Source of the DNA: an uncultured beta proteobacterium
Lineage (GTDB): Bacteria; Pseudomonadota; Gammaproteobacteria; Burkholderiales; Burkholderiaceae_C
DNA: 14,487 bases
Assembly: GCA_903859265.1 (NCBI GenBank)
Contig: CAIOLZ010000110.1
Location: 1-14,487, forward strand
Reading direction: 5' to 3'
Positions within the stretch are counted from its first letter, which is position 1, and every line of letters begins with the position of its first letter. Positions 1 to 7,276 of this stretch are shown here, piece after piece. The translations under genes and the position numbers were made by a program. The notes below the pieces were generated by a model. The model saw only the letters and a program-made list of their open reading frames with translations, searched no databases and was not told the DNA's origin.

Positions 1-204
1 ACCGCGCGCATCGAGCCCGGCGACCACATCGGGTCGCATGTCCGCGCCCATATAGCGGTGGACAAACGCGTCGATCAGTACGCGAAATACTTTGGCGTCC
101 TGCAGCAGCGGCGTGATGTCCCGAAACTGAACGCCCGGTGCTGGCCAGTCGGGGACGGTGCGGATATGGTCGCGCAGGTATTGGGTGACGCTGGTGTTTT
201 GCAT
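1..204 (-). CDS. apt: Adenine phosphoribosyltransferase, N-terminal part
   Basis: Cytoplasmic purine-salvage enzyme converting adenine and PRPP to AMP. Only the first 68 codons are in the window; the gene runs off the left edge, so the PRPP-binding motif cannot be seen. The visible N-terminus is typical of Apt: an initial helix ending IRTVPDWPAPG (residues 14-24), then QFRDITPLLQD (26-36) and VVAGLDARG (60-68), which matches the family's VAGIEARG stretch. The ATG at 204 gives the usual start-to-FRDIT distance. The gene lies 42 bp downstream of the cytosine-deaminase-type gene on the same strand, so the two are probably one nucleobase-salvage transcript. Family typical length is about 170-185 residues. 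The assignment is confident despite the truncation. Confidence 0.9.
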   Translation of the reverse strand, partial: MQNTSVTQYLRDHIRTVPDWPAPGVQFRDITPLLQDAKVFRVLIDAFVHRYMGADMRPDVVAGLDARG

Positions 205-246
205 GGTGGCCCTAAAACATGGGTTGGTTGACGGCCCTGAGAGGAC

Positions 247-1557
247 TTATTGCTCGCAATTATCTGCAGGGCTGGAGGTTTGCCAAGTTGTGCTGCCGGG
301 CCGATCGGGCAAATGCAGCCTGCCAACGGACGCGGGTGTTTCGCACAGCAGCTTGCCCCGGCGAAATACTTTGAGGCGCGGGGCGCGAAGACGTATCGCC
401 TCAACCGGGTCCCGCGCCTGCAGCAAACAAAAGTCGGCATAGCAACCCGCTTCCAACCCGTAGCCTTGCAGCCCCAGCACACGCGCAGCATTGCCGGTCA
501 CGGCACTAAAGCATTGACGCATCGCCGTCTGACTGGTCATTTGCGCAACATGCAGTCCCATCTGGGCCACTTCAAGCATGTCGCCGCTGCCCAGGCTGTA
601 CCAGGGATCCATCACGCAGTCATGCCCAAACGCCACGTGGATGCCGGCCGCCAGCAGTTCCGGCACGCGGGTCATGCCGCGGCGTTTGGGGTAGGTGTCG
701 TGGCGTCCCTGCAGCGTGATATTGATCAGCGGATTGGCGACCACATGCAGCCCTGCCTCTGCCATCAGGGGAATCAGTTTGCTGACGTAATAGTTGTCCA
801 TGCTGTGCATTGAGGTCAGGTGCGAGCCGGTTACACGGCCTTGCAGCCCGAGACGCTGCGTCTCAAACGCCAGTGTTTCAACGTGGCGCGAAAGGGGATC
901 ATCCGATTCATCGCAGTGCATGTCCACCATCAGGCCCCGCGCGGCTGCCAATTCGCAAAGCAGTTTGATGCTCAGCGCGCCGTCGTGCTGGGTGCGCTCG
1001 AAGTGGGGGATTCCACCCACCACGTCCACGCCCAGATCCAGTGCGCGTTGGAGGTTGGCCATGTGTTGCTGCGGACCTTGCGTGCCACGCAAGACGCCGT
1101 CTTGCGGAAAGGCAACAAGCTGCAAGTCGAGGTAGGGCGCTACTCTTCTCTTCACTTCGAGCAGCGCCCGCACTGCCAGCAGACGCGGGTCGCAAACGTC
1201 CACGTGGCTGCGAATGGCGAGCAAGCCTTTGGCAACCGCCCAATCGCAATAGGTGAGCGCGCGTTCCATCAAGGCTTCTTCGGTGAGCAGTGGTTTGAGT
1301 TCGCCCCACAGGGCAATGCCTTCTAGCAGAGTGCCGCTCTGGTTGACGCGTGGCAGGCCGTAGCTCAGCGTGGCGTCCATGTGAAAGTGCGCGTCCACAA
1401 AAGGCGGCGACAGCAACTGGTTTTGCGCGTCCAAAAGGTTTGCCGCCGGTGCGTCCAGCGCGGGTGCGACTTCGACAATCTTTCCGTCCAGAACGGCAAC
1501 CGACATGCCGGTGCGGCCATCGGGCAGGGTAGCGTTTTTGATCAGAAGATCCAGCAT
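247..1557 (-). CDS. codA: Cytosine deaminase-type amidohydrolase (CodA family)
   Basis: Cytoplasmic metal-dependent hydrolase of 436 residues; E. coli CodA has about 427 and deaminates cytosine to uracil. The likeness to CodA runs the whole length: PPFVDAHFHMD (51-61), NQSGTLLEGI (72-81), RSHVDV (116-121), LQLVAFPQDG (145-154), VVGGIPHFE (179-187), DTYPKRRG (287-294) and FGHDCVMDPWYSLG (310-323). Predicted metal and catalytic residues are all present: His57, His59, Gln152, His214, Glu217, His246, Asp313 and Trp319. The odd point is residue 314, Cys here but Asp in E. coli CodA, next to the catalytic Asp313 in a substrate-preference position. The substrate could therefore be cytosine or a related aminated base such as isocytosine or isoguanine. 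The C-terminal 25 residues are unconserved. It is followed by apt, which supports a nucleobase-salvage role, and lies 64 bp below the antiporter gene. Confidence 0.85.
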   Translation of the reverse strand: MLDLLIKNATLPDGRTGMSVAVLDGKIVEVAPALDAPAANLLDAQNQLLSPPFVDAHFHMDATLSYGLPRVNQSGTLLEGIALWGELKPLLTEEALMERALTYCDWAVAKGLLAIRSHVDVCDPRLLAVRALLEVKRRVAPYLDLQLVAFPQDGVLRGTQGPQQHMANLQRALDLGVDVVGGIPHFERTQHDGALSIKLLCELAAARGLMVDMHCDESDDPLSRHVETLAFETQRLGLQGRVTGSHLTSMHSMDNYYVSKLIPLMAEAGLHVVANPLINITLQGRHDTYPKRRGMTRVPELLAAGIHVAFGHDCVMDPWYSLGSGDMLEVAQMGLHVAQMTSQTAMRQCFSAVTGNAARVLGLQGYGLEAGCYADFCLLQARDPVEAIRLRAPRLKVFRRGKLLCETPASVGRLHLPDRPGSTTWQTSSPADNCEQ

Positions 1558-1621
1558 GGGTAGGGCCTTTGGGTCAACGGGAAGCAGGGCAACTTAAAAA
1601 TGCGGATGTGCAGTGCGGGCG

Positions 1622-3610
1622 CTAGCTGCCTCTGAGCAACTTTTGCTCGGCCAGAGCCAGCGCTTCAGCCCGGCCGGACAAAACCAATGTGTCGCCACTT
1701 TCCACCACGGTCGCATCATCCACCGGCACCGATTTTCCATTGCCGCGGCGCACGCTTACCACGCGCACTGCCAACGCGTGCAGCGCAAACTCGGCAAGCG
1801 TTTGCCCGGCCGCGCGCGCGGCCAGAGGCAACGTCAGAGTAGCCAGCCGCTCATATTCCAGTTCATCGACCGAGTTGTCATCAGCACCGTGGAAAAACCC
1901 GCGCAGCAGGTTGTAGCGCGCGTCACGTTGGTCCTGCACGATGCGAATCACCCGCCGCATGGGTACACCGACCAGTGCCAGCGCGTGGCTGGCCAGCATC
2001 AGGGACCCTTCGAGCGCTTCGGGCACGACCTCCGTGGCACCCGCTGCCTGCAGCTTTTCAAGATTGTGGTCGTCTTGTGTCCGCACAATTACCGGCACCT
2101 GTGGAGCATGTGCCCGCGCGTGGCCCAGCACTTTGAGCGCGGCGGCTTCGTCCAGATAGGTTACGACGACGGCACTGGCACGCGCCAGACCGGCGGCCAT
2201 CAGCGCCTGCAGCCGACCGCAGTCGCCAAATACGACGGAATCGCCAGCGGCAGCGGCCTGGCGCACCCGGTCTGGGTCGAGGTCAAGTGCCATGTAGGGG
2301 ATGGATTCGCGCTCCAGCATGCGCGCCAGATTCTGTCCGCAGCGGCCATAGCCGCAAATGATGACGTGCTGGTTAGCGTTGATCGATTTGCGTGCGATAG
2401 ACGTCATTTGCAGCGATTGCTGCAGCCATTCGTTGGCCACCAGCTTCATCACAATGCGGTTGCTGAACATGACGATAAAAGGCGTTGCCAGCATTGACAA
2501 AACCATGCTGGCCAGAATGGGGTTGAGCAAGGCTGCCGGCACCAAGTTGCTTTTCTGGGCCAGTGTCAGCAATACAAAGCCGAATTCACCGGCTTGCGCC
2601 AGGTAAAGGCCGGTGCGCAGGGCAACGCCGCTGCTCGCGCTTAAAGCCCGTGCCAGGACGGTGATCAGCACTGCCTTGAAAACCACCGGCACCACCATCA
2701 GCAGCAGCACCAGATGCCAGCGTTCCAGCACCAGTCGCCAGTCCAGCAGCATGCCGATCGTGATAAAAAACAGACCCAGCAGCACATCGTGAAACGGCCG
2801 TATATCGGTCTCGACCTGGTGCTTGTACTCGGTCTCCGAGATCAGCATTCCTGCAATGAACGCGCCCAGCGCAAGGCTTAAACCAGCCAGCTCGGTCAGC
2901 CATGCCAGGCCCAGCGTGATCAGCAGAAGGTTGAGTACAAACAATTCTTCGCTCTTGCGTCTGGCCACTACCGTCAGCCAGCGGCGCATCACGTGCTGGC
3001 CGCCCACCAGCAGCACGCCCACGATGACCGCGGCTTTGATGCCGGCCAGCACCAGCGCTTGCATGAGGTGTTCGGACGCTGCGCCCAGGGCCGGTATCAA
3101 GACCAGCAAGGGCACCACCGCCAAATCCTGAAACAGCAAAGTGCCCATCACACGTTTGCCGTGCTCGGACTCCAACTCAATGCGCTCCACCATCAGTTTC
3201 ACCACAATCGCGGTACTGCTCATCGCCAGCGCGCTCGATAGCGCCAGAGCGGTTTGCCAACCCATGGCCCAAACGCGCGGAAATAACGCGGCCAGACCGA
3301 GCGTGGCCAGCATGCCCAGCCCCATGGTGCAAACCACTTGCAAAAGGCCCAGGCCAAACACGTGTTTACGCATCGCTTGCAGCTTGGGAAGGTTGAACTC
3401 CAGACCGATCACAAACATCAGAAACACCACGCCGAATTCGCCCAGGTGCTGCACACCCTCGCCGTTCTGTGCCAGCGCCAGTGTGTTGGGGCCGATCAGC
3501 ACGCCTACCGCAAGATAGCCCAGCATTGGCGGCAGTTTCAGCAGCCGGCACACCACCACGCCAAGCACTGCGGCCAGCAAATAGAGGAGGGTGATTTCCA
3601 AGCCGTTCAT
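1622..3610 (-). CDS. CPA2-family cation:proton antiporter (KefB/KefC/YbaL-like)
   Basis: Inner-membrane monovalent cation/proton antiporter of 662 residues. Residues about 1-390 form the hydrophobic Na+/H+ exchanger domain of 11-13 helices, with GEFGVVFLMFVIGLEF (57-72) and the family FQDLAVVPLL stretch (160-169; Gln161-Asp162). A KefC-like cytoplasmic loop, SETEYKHQVETDIRPF, lies at 258-273, followed by LLGLFFITIGMLLD. Residues about 413-550 are a TrkA-N/RCK nucleotide-binding domain with the Rossmann motif CGYGRCGQ (419-426) and the acidic strand end LDLDPDR. Residues about 590-660 are a TrkA-C domain. This order matches KefB, KefC and YbaL, which exchange K+ (or Na+) for H+. No KefF/KefG-type quinone reductase partner is adjacent, so glutathione gating is not supported by context. 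The gene diverges from kdsD across only 53 bp. The exact ion is uncertain. Confidence 0.88.
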   Translation of the reverse strand: MNGLEITLLYLLAAVLGVVVCRLLKLPPMLGYLAVGVLIGPNTLALAQNGEGVQHLGEFGVVFLMFVIGLEFNLPKLQAMRKHVFGLGLLQVVCTMGLGMLATLGLAALFPRVWAMGWQTALALSSALAMSSTAIVVKLMVERIELESEHGKRVMGTLLFQDLAVVPLLVLIPALGAASEHLMQALVLAGIKAAVIVGVLLVGGQHVMRRWLTVVARRKSEELFVLNLLLITLGLAWLTELAGLSLALGAFIAGMLISETEYKHQVETDIRPFHDVLLGLFFITIGMLLDWRLVLERWHLVLLLMVVPVVFKAVLITVLARALSASSGVALRTGLYLAQAGEFGFVLLTLAQKSNLVPAALLNPILASMVLSMLATPFIVMFSNRIVMKLVANEWLQQSLQMTSIARKSINANQHVIICGYGRCGQNLARMLERESIPYMALDLDPDRVRQAAAAGDSVVFGDCGRLQALMAAGLARASAVVVTYLDEAAALKVLGHARAHAPQVPVIVRTQDDHNLEKLQAAGATEVVPEALEGSLMLASHALALVGVPMRRVIRIVQDQRDARYNLLRGFFHGADDNSVDELEYERLATLTLPLAARAAGQTLAEFALHALAVRVVSVRRGNGKSVPVDDATVVESGDTLVLSGRAEALALAEQKLLRGS

Positions 3611-3649
3611 GAAGCGATACTAGCAACACTGTGTGGCTGCGCGGCGGTC

Positions 3650-3655
3650 TATAAA
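3650..3655 (+). promoter_or_regulatory. Candidate -10 box of the kdsD promoter
   Basis: TATAAA followed by AT lies in the 53 bp gap between the divergent antiporter and kdsD genes. No convincing -35 is found 17 bp upstream (CACTGT). A transcript from this box would start about 7 bases on, almost at the kdsD ATG (3664). There is no Shine-Dalgarno sequence in front of that ATG. Either the message is leaderless or transcription starts further upstream, inside the antiporter gene. Confidence 0.3.
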
Positions 3656-3663
3656 ATCTGCCA

Positions 3664-4665
3664 ATGACCTCTAACCTTCGCACCGGCAAAACCCCGGCCG
3701 CACAGCGCGCGGTTGCACTGGCCCGTGAAACCTTCGACATTGAGGCCGCTGCGGTTCTCGGACTCAAAAACCGGGTCGGAGACGCCTTTGCGCAAGCGGT
3801 CGAAATGGTGTTGCACACCAGGGGGCGTGTGGTGGTGATGGGAATGGGCAAAAGCGGGCATATCGGGCGCAAGATCGTGGCCACGCTGGCTTCCACCGGC
3901 ACGCCAGCCATGTTTGTGCACCCGGCGGAGGCCAGCCATGGCGACCTCGGAATGATCACGCCGAACGACCTTGTGCTGGCCATTTCCAACAGTGGCGAGT
4001 CGCCGGAAATGGAAGTATTGCTGCCTTTGCTCAAACGCTTGGGCGCACCCCTGATTGCCATGACCGGAAATTCCCAGTCCACCATGGCACGGCATGCTGA
4101 TGTGTGGCTCGACAGCGCTGTTTCCAAAGAAGCCTGCCCGCTCAACCTTGCGCCCACTGCCAGCACGACCGCGCAGCTGGCGCTGGGCGACGCGCTGGCA
4201 GTGGCGCTGCTCGATGCACGCGGGTTTCGGGCTGAAGACTTTGCACGCTCTCATCCCGGTGGCGCTTTGGGGCGCAAGTTGCTCACGCACGTCAGTGACG
4301 TCATGCGCAGCGGCGACGCTTTGCCCTGTGTCAGGCCCGATACCGATTTCAGCAGCCTGATGCGGGAAATGAGTGCCAAAGGGCTGGGTGCGGCTGCCGT
4401 GGTGGATGCGGCGGGGCGCGTTGCGGGGATCTTCACGGACGGTGATCTGCGCCGGTTGGTGGAGCAGGGCCGGGATTTGCGCGAATGCAAGGCTGCTGAT
4501 GTGATGCACGCCAATCCCAAGACCATCAGCCATACCGCGCTTGCGGTGGATGCTGCCGACATGATGGAGCGCCTGCGCATCACCAGCGTGTTGGTGGTTG
4601 ACGACCAGGGCCGTTTATGTGGTGCCATCAACAGCAACGATCTGATGCGTGCAAAGGTCATTTGA
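3664..4665 (+). CDS. kdsD: D-arabinose-5-phosphate isomerase (KpsF/GutQ family)
   Basis: Cytoplasmic enzyme interconverting D-ribulose 5-phosphate and D-arabinose 5-phosphate, the first step towards KDO for lipopolysaccharide. The 333 residues fit the family (about 320-330). An N-terminal SIS sugar-isomerase domain (about 40-185) carries GMGKSGHIGRK (60-70), HPAEASHGDLG (86-96), SNSGES (108-113) and KEACPLNLAPT (155-165). The likely active-site residues are Lys63, Glu112/Glu115, Glu156 and His197 (HPGGALGR). Two CBS modules follow (about 205-265 and 275-330), as in KdsD rather than SIS-only proteins. The kdsC start codon shares one base with its stop codon (TGATG), so the two are translationally coupled and the assignment to KDO synthesis is firm. 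GutQ is a paralogue with the same activity, but the context favours kdsD. Confidence 0.95.
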   Translation: MTSNLRTGKTPAAQRAVALARETFDIEAAAVLGLKNRVGDAFAQAVEMVLHTRGRVVVMGMGKSGHIGRKIVATLASTGTPAMFVHPAEASHGDLGMITPNDLVLAISNSGESPEMEVLLPLLKRLGAPLIAMTGNSQSTMARHADVWLDSAVSKEACPLNLAPTASTTAQLALGDALAVALLDARGFRAEDFARSHPGGALGRKLLTHVSDVMRSGDALPCVRPDTDFSSLMREMSAKGLGAAAVVDAAGRVAGIFTDGDLRRLVEQGRDLRECKAADVMHANPKTISHTALAVDAADMMERLRITSVLVVDDQGRLCGAINSNDLMRAKVI

Positions 4666-5207
4666 TGGTACCGGCCATCCATTTCGACCCCGAATTGCTG
4701 CTCAGGGCCCAGGGCATCCAAGTGGCTTTTCTGGATGTGGACGGCGTAATGACCGATGGCGGGCTCTATATTTCCGAGGCGGGTGAAACCCTCAAGCGCT
4801 TCAACTCCCTCGACGGGCATGGGCTCAAGATGCTGCAGGCTGCTGGCATCACTCCGGTGGTGATCACCGGCCGCGACTCGGCGCCTTTGCGCGTACGTTT
4901 GGCGGCACTGGGAATTGGCCATGCCCATTTCGGAACCGAAGACAAACGCCCCGCTGCCGAGCAAAGCTTGCGTGCGCTGGGGCTCGATTGGCAACAGGCC
5001 GCCGCCATGGGGGACGACTGGCCCGATCTGCCGGTGATGCGTCGCAGCGCCTTCGCTTGCGCGCCTGCCAATGCGCATGTGGAAGTGCGCGCTGTCGCCC
5101 ACTTTGTCACTACCGCAACAGGCGGCGCCGGGGCTGTACGCGAGCTGTGTGATGTGTTGCTGGTAGCCAGTGGCCGCTATGCCAGCTTGCTGGGCAAATA
5201 TGAATAA
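4665..5207 (+). CDS. kdsC: 3-deoxy-D-manno-octulosonate-8-phosphate phosphatase
   Basis: Cytoplasmic HAD-superfamily phosphatase that removes phosphate from KDO-8-P to give KDO, later activated for lipid A/core assembly. It has 180 residues, the usual small cap-less C0 type that works as a tetramer. Motif I is FLDVDGVMTDG (22-32; nucleophile Asp24, general acid/base Asp26), motif II ITGR (67-70), motif III Lys94, and motif IV GDDWPDLPVM (116-125; Asp117, Asp118). The family's GGAGAVRELCDVLL stretch is at 153-166. An in-frame ATG upstream at 4617 lies inside kdsD and would add 16 unconserved residues. The ATG at 4665 overlaps the kdsD stop and has AAAGG at 4653-4657 as a ribosome binding site, so it is preferred. 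Confidence 0.95.
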   Translation: MVPAIHFDPELLLRAQGIQVAFLDVDGVMTDGGLYISEAGETLKRFNSLDGHGLKMLQAAGITPVVITGRDSAPLRVRLAALGIGHAHFGTEDKRPAAEQSLRALGLDWQQAAAMGDDWPDLPVMRRSAFACAPANAHVEVRAVAHFVTTATGGAGAVRELCDVLLVASGRYASLLGKYE

Positions 5208-5252
5208 GCCTGCGCTGCCGGTAAGGCACGCGACGCGTCAGGATGTAAGGCT

Positions 5253-5876
5253 ATGAGGCGACGCCTGCGCGATGCATGGGAGCGATTTTTACTGTACTTG
5301 CCATTGGCCTGTATGGGTGTGCTTGCGCTCGGCACCTACTGGATGGTGCACACTACACCAGCGCCCGATACCCCGCGGACCAAGCTCGCCGAACGCCATG
5401 AGCCAGACTATTTCATGGATGGATTTACCCTCAAGTCATTTGACGAAAAAGGCCGTTTACGCAGCGAGGTCATGGGCGACAAGGCACGCCACTTTGCCGA
5501 TACCCAGTGGATGGAGGTGGATCAGGTCCGCATCCGTTCTTATGACGAAAAGGGTCGCCTCACCACGGCCACCGCCAATAGTGCGCTGGCCAATGAGGAC
5601 GGCTCCGAAGTACAGCTGATGGGCAATGCCATTGTGATTCGGGATGGGGAGGCTACAAGTGCGCTTGCTCAACCATCGCCGCAGATGGAATACCGCAGCG
5701 AGTTCCTTCATGCATTTCTCAACACCGAACGCATGAAATCACACAAGCCGGTCGAGCTTACCCGTGGCAAAGATCGTTTTACCGCCGACTCCATGGACTA
5801 TGACAACGTTGACCAGGTGCTTGTATTGAAGGGCCGTGTGCACGGAACATTGGTGCCCGCGCCGCAAGCGCCTTGA
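5253..5876 (+). CDS. lptC: LPS export ABC transporter periplasmic protein LptC
   Basis: Bitopic inner-membrane protein that passes LPS from the LptBFG extractor to the periplasmic LptA bridge. The 207 residues are in the family range. A short basic N-terminus (RRRLRDAWERF) is followed by a single membrane helix (about 13-32) and then the periplasmic beta-jellyroll. The characteristic EPDYFMDGFTLKSFDEKG segment is at 50-67, then alternating strands ending DSMDYDNVDQVLVLKGRV (179-196). The start at 5253 has GTAAGG at 5245-5250 directly in front. It lies 45 bp after kdsC, and the position after kdsD-kdsC is the standard LPS operon order. The usual next genes lptA and lptB are not in this window; an SDR gene follows instead. 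Confidence 0.92.
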   Translation: MRRRLRDAWERFLLYLPLACMGVLALGTYWMVHTTPAPDTPRTKLAERHEPDYFMDGFTLKSFDEKGRLRSEVMGDKARHFADTQWMEVDQVRIRSYDEKGRLTTATANSALANEDGSEVQLMGNAIVIRDGEATSALAQPSPQMEYRSEFLHAFLNTERMKSHKPVELTRGKDRFTADSMDYDNVDQVLVLKGRVHGTLVPAPQAP

Positions 5877-5881
5877 AGGAG
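5876..5881 (+). promoter_or_regulatory. Shine-Dalgarno site fixing the SDR start
   Basis: AAGGAG begins on the last base of the lptC stop codon and stands 9 bases before the ATG at 5891. It decides that start over a TTG at 5873 in the same frame, which would place the site inside the gene. It also makes expression follow lptC on one transcript. Confidence 0.8.
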
Positions 5882-5890
5882 CAAAAGAGC

Positions 5891-6670
5891 ATGGCACTGG
5901 TCTTCATCACAGGCGCATCCAGTGGAATTGGACAGGCCTTGGCGCAGCGCTTCTACCAGGCCGGATTCGATCTGGCACTGGTGGCAAGGCGTACGGATGT
6001 GGTGCTGACCTGGGCCAAGGAACAAGGGGTTGCGCCCCACCGCTATCGGGTTTACCAGGCCGATGTGTCAAACACAGATAGCATCGTGGCGGCGGGAAAG
6101 TCCTGTGTTGATTCCCAAGGATTGCCTGAGGTCGTGATTGCCAACGCCGGCATCAGCATTGGCCTGGACACTGCGGTGCGCTCGGACCTTGACGTGATGC
6201 AAACCATTTTTGCCACCAACAACATTGGCCTGGCGGCAACTTTCCATCCTTTCATCACTGCCATGGCCGCGCGCGGCAGCGGCACGCTGGTCGGTATTGG
6301 CAGCGTGGCCGGGATTCGTGGCATCCCCGGACACGGTGGCTACAGCGCCAGCAAGGCCGCCGTGATTGCATATTGCGAAAGCCTGCGTGGGGAGATGCGC
6401 GGTGCCGGTGTCCGGGTCGTGACGCTGTGTCCAGGCTACATCGATACACCGCTGACCAGGCAAAACCGATACTCCATGCCTTTTTTGATGCCGGTGGATG
6501 CCTTTGCCAATGAGGCTTTCAAAGCCATCCTTGCAGGCAAAAGCTACCGGGTGATTCCCTGGCAAATGGGTATCGTCGCCAAAATCCTGCGCCTGTTGCC
6601 AAATGCGCTGATGGACCGGATTTTTTCCGGACGCCCGCGTAAACAAAGGGCGGCTGATCGCGAACAATAA
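5891..6670 (+). CDS. Short-chain dehydrogenase/reductase (SDR) of unknown substrate
   Basis: A classical SDR oxidoreductase of 259 residues, presumably cytoplasmic or loosely membrane-associated. It has the cofactor motif TGASSGIG (7-14), the NAG motif (85-87), Asn111, and the catalytic triad Ser138 (GIGSVAG), Tyr151 and Lys155 (YSASK). CPGYID follows at 180-185. The Arg pair 33-34 after the second strand favours NADP(H). The C-terminal part, VIPWQMGIVAKILRLLPNAL (221-240), is hydrophobic and amphipathic, as in SDRs acting on lipid-like substrates. Nothing in the sequence names the substrate. It follows lptC by 14 bp with a strong Shine-Dalgarno site, so it is the last gene of the kdsD-kdsC-lptC transcript, and its stop codon overlaps the terminator stem. 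A role in envelope lipid or sugar metabolism is only an inference from position. Confidence 0.85.
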   Translation: MALVFITGASSGIGQALAQRFYQAGFDLALVARRTDVVLTWAKEQGVAPHRYRVYQADVSNTDSIVAAGKSCVDSQGLPEVVIANAGISIGLDTAVRSDLDVMQTIFATNNIGLAATFHPFITAMAARGSGTLVGIGSVAGIRGIPGHGGYSASKAAVIAYCESLRGEMRGAGVRVVTLCPGYIDTPLTRQNRYSMPFLMPVDAFANEAFKAILAGKSYRVIPWQMGIVAKILRLLPNALMDRIFSGRPRKQRAADREQ

Positions 6671-6693
6671 AAAAGGACCCGAAGGTCCTTTTT
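6670..6693. terminator. Bidirectional intrinsic terminator
   Basis: A perfect 10 bp inverted repeat: AAAAAGGACC, loop CGAA, GGTCCTTTTT. The T-run on one strand and A-run on the other make it work in both directions. It serves the LPS/SDR transcript (plus) and the RNA-binding protein gene (minus), whose stop codon is 18 bp away. The left arm overlaps the last base of the SDR stop codon. Confidence 0.93.
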
Positions 6694-6710
6694 AAAATTG
6701 AGTGCGCAGA

Positions 6711-7139
6711 TTAGTAGCTGCTGCCACGGCCACCGCCGTAACCACCGCCGCCACCGCCACCGGAGCGTCCACCGCCGCCGCCGCCGTAACCACCGCCGCC
6801 ACCGCCACCGGAGCGTCCACCGCCACCGCCGCCGTAACCACCGCCGCCGCCAGCGCCACCACCGAAGCCGCCAGAGCGGGGAGGACGTGGCTCCATCGGA
6901 CGGGCTTCGTTCACCACGAGACCGCGACCACCGAATTGCTGACCATTGACGCCGTTGATGGCGGCTTGCGCTTCAGCGTCGCTGCCCATTTCCACAAAGC
7001 CGAAGCCTTTGGAACGGCCAGTGTCACGTTCCATCATGACTTTGGCGCTGGTAACGGTACCGTGCGGAGCAAAGGTTTGCTGCAGGTCTTCGTCACGGAA
7101 GGAATAAGGCAGATTGCCTACGTAAAGTTTGTTGCCCAT
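6711..7139 (-). CDS. Single-RRM glycine-rich RNA-binding protein
   Basis: Small RNA-binding protein of 142 residues. One RRM fills residues about 3-80, with RNP2 KLYVGNL (4-10) and RNP1 KGFGFVEM (44-51), whose aromatic residues normally stack on RNA bases. The rest (88-142) is almost pure Gly with Tyr, Arg and Ser, including two copies of a 16-residue unit YGGGGGGRSGGGGGGG. The layout resembles cyanobacterial Rbp and plant glycine-rich proteins, which are often cold-induced; a role as RNA chaperone is inferred. The start is the ATG at 7139, preceded by GAGGAG (7147-7152) at 7 bases. A TTG further upstream would put that site inside the gene. Monocistronic, with its own candidate promoter, a leader of about 130 nt and a hairpin terminator. 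Confidence 0.92.
   Translation of the reverse strand: MGNKLYVGNLPYSFRDEDLQQTFAPHGTVTSAKVMMERDTGRSKGFGFVEMGSDAEAQAAINGVNGQQFGGRGLVVNEARPMEPRPPRSGGFGGGAGGGGGYGGGGGGRSGGGGGGGYGGGGGGRSGGGGGGGYGGGRGSSY
6738..6833. repeat. Two tandem 48 bp repeats in the glycine-rich tail
   Basis: GTAACC recurs at 6738, 6786 and 6834, exactly 48 bp apart. The two complete units differ by one base that I can see (G/A near the end of the unit). A third, partial and diverged copy begins at 6834. Each unit codes for 16 residues, so gain or loss of a unit keeps the reading frame. Confidence 0.9.
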
Positions 7140-7143
7140 GTAA

Positions 7144-7179
7144 GGACTCCTCAAAATAACTCAAAACGCGATGGAGTCC
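7144..7179 (-). promoter_or_regulatory. Leader hairpin covering the ribosome binding site of the RRM gene
   Basis: In the mRNA, GGACUCC (complement of 7173-7179) can pair perfectly with GGAGUCC (complement of 7144-7150), a 7 bp stem. The 3' arm holds the GGAG core of the Shine-Dalgarno sequence, which stands 7 bases before the ATG. The 22-base loop is U-rich and has two UUUUGAG copies, one running into the ribosome binding site. This could be a temperature-sensitive or protein-controlled translation switch. Confidence 0.5.
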
Positions 7180-7276
7180 ATACCCGCAATCAACAAACCA
7201 TTAAAGACTTAAAGCAGACGCGAAACTGACTAAACACCGCAAACTCGCACCGGCTTTTTACGGCCAATGCCATTTA

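Noticed and set aside
1613..2497. Plus-strand open frame of 294 codons
   Set aside because: Antisense to the antiporter TrkA domains, with His/Gln/Arg-rich composition and no family likeness.
3649..4533. Minus-strand open frame of 294 codons opposite kdsD
   Set aside because: kdsD is certain on the other strand, and this frame reads as shadow sequence without motifs.
6731..6870. CRISPR-like or satellite repeat
   Set aside because: The repeats have no spacers and are in frame within the Gly-rich tail of the RRM protein.
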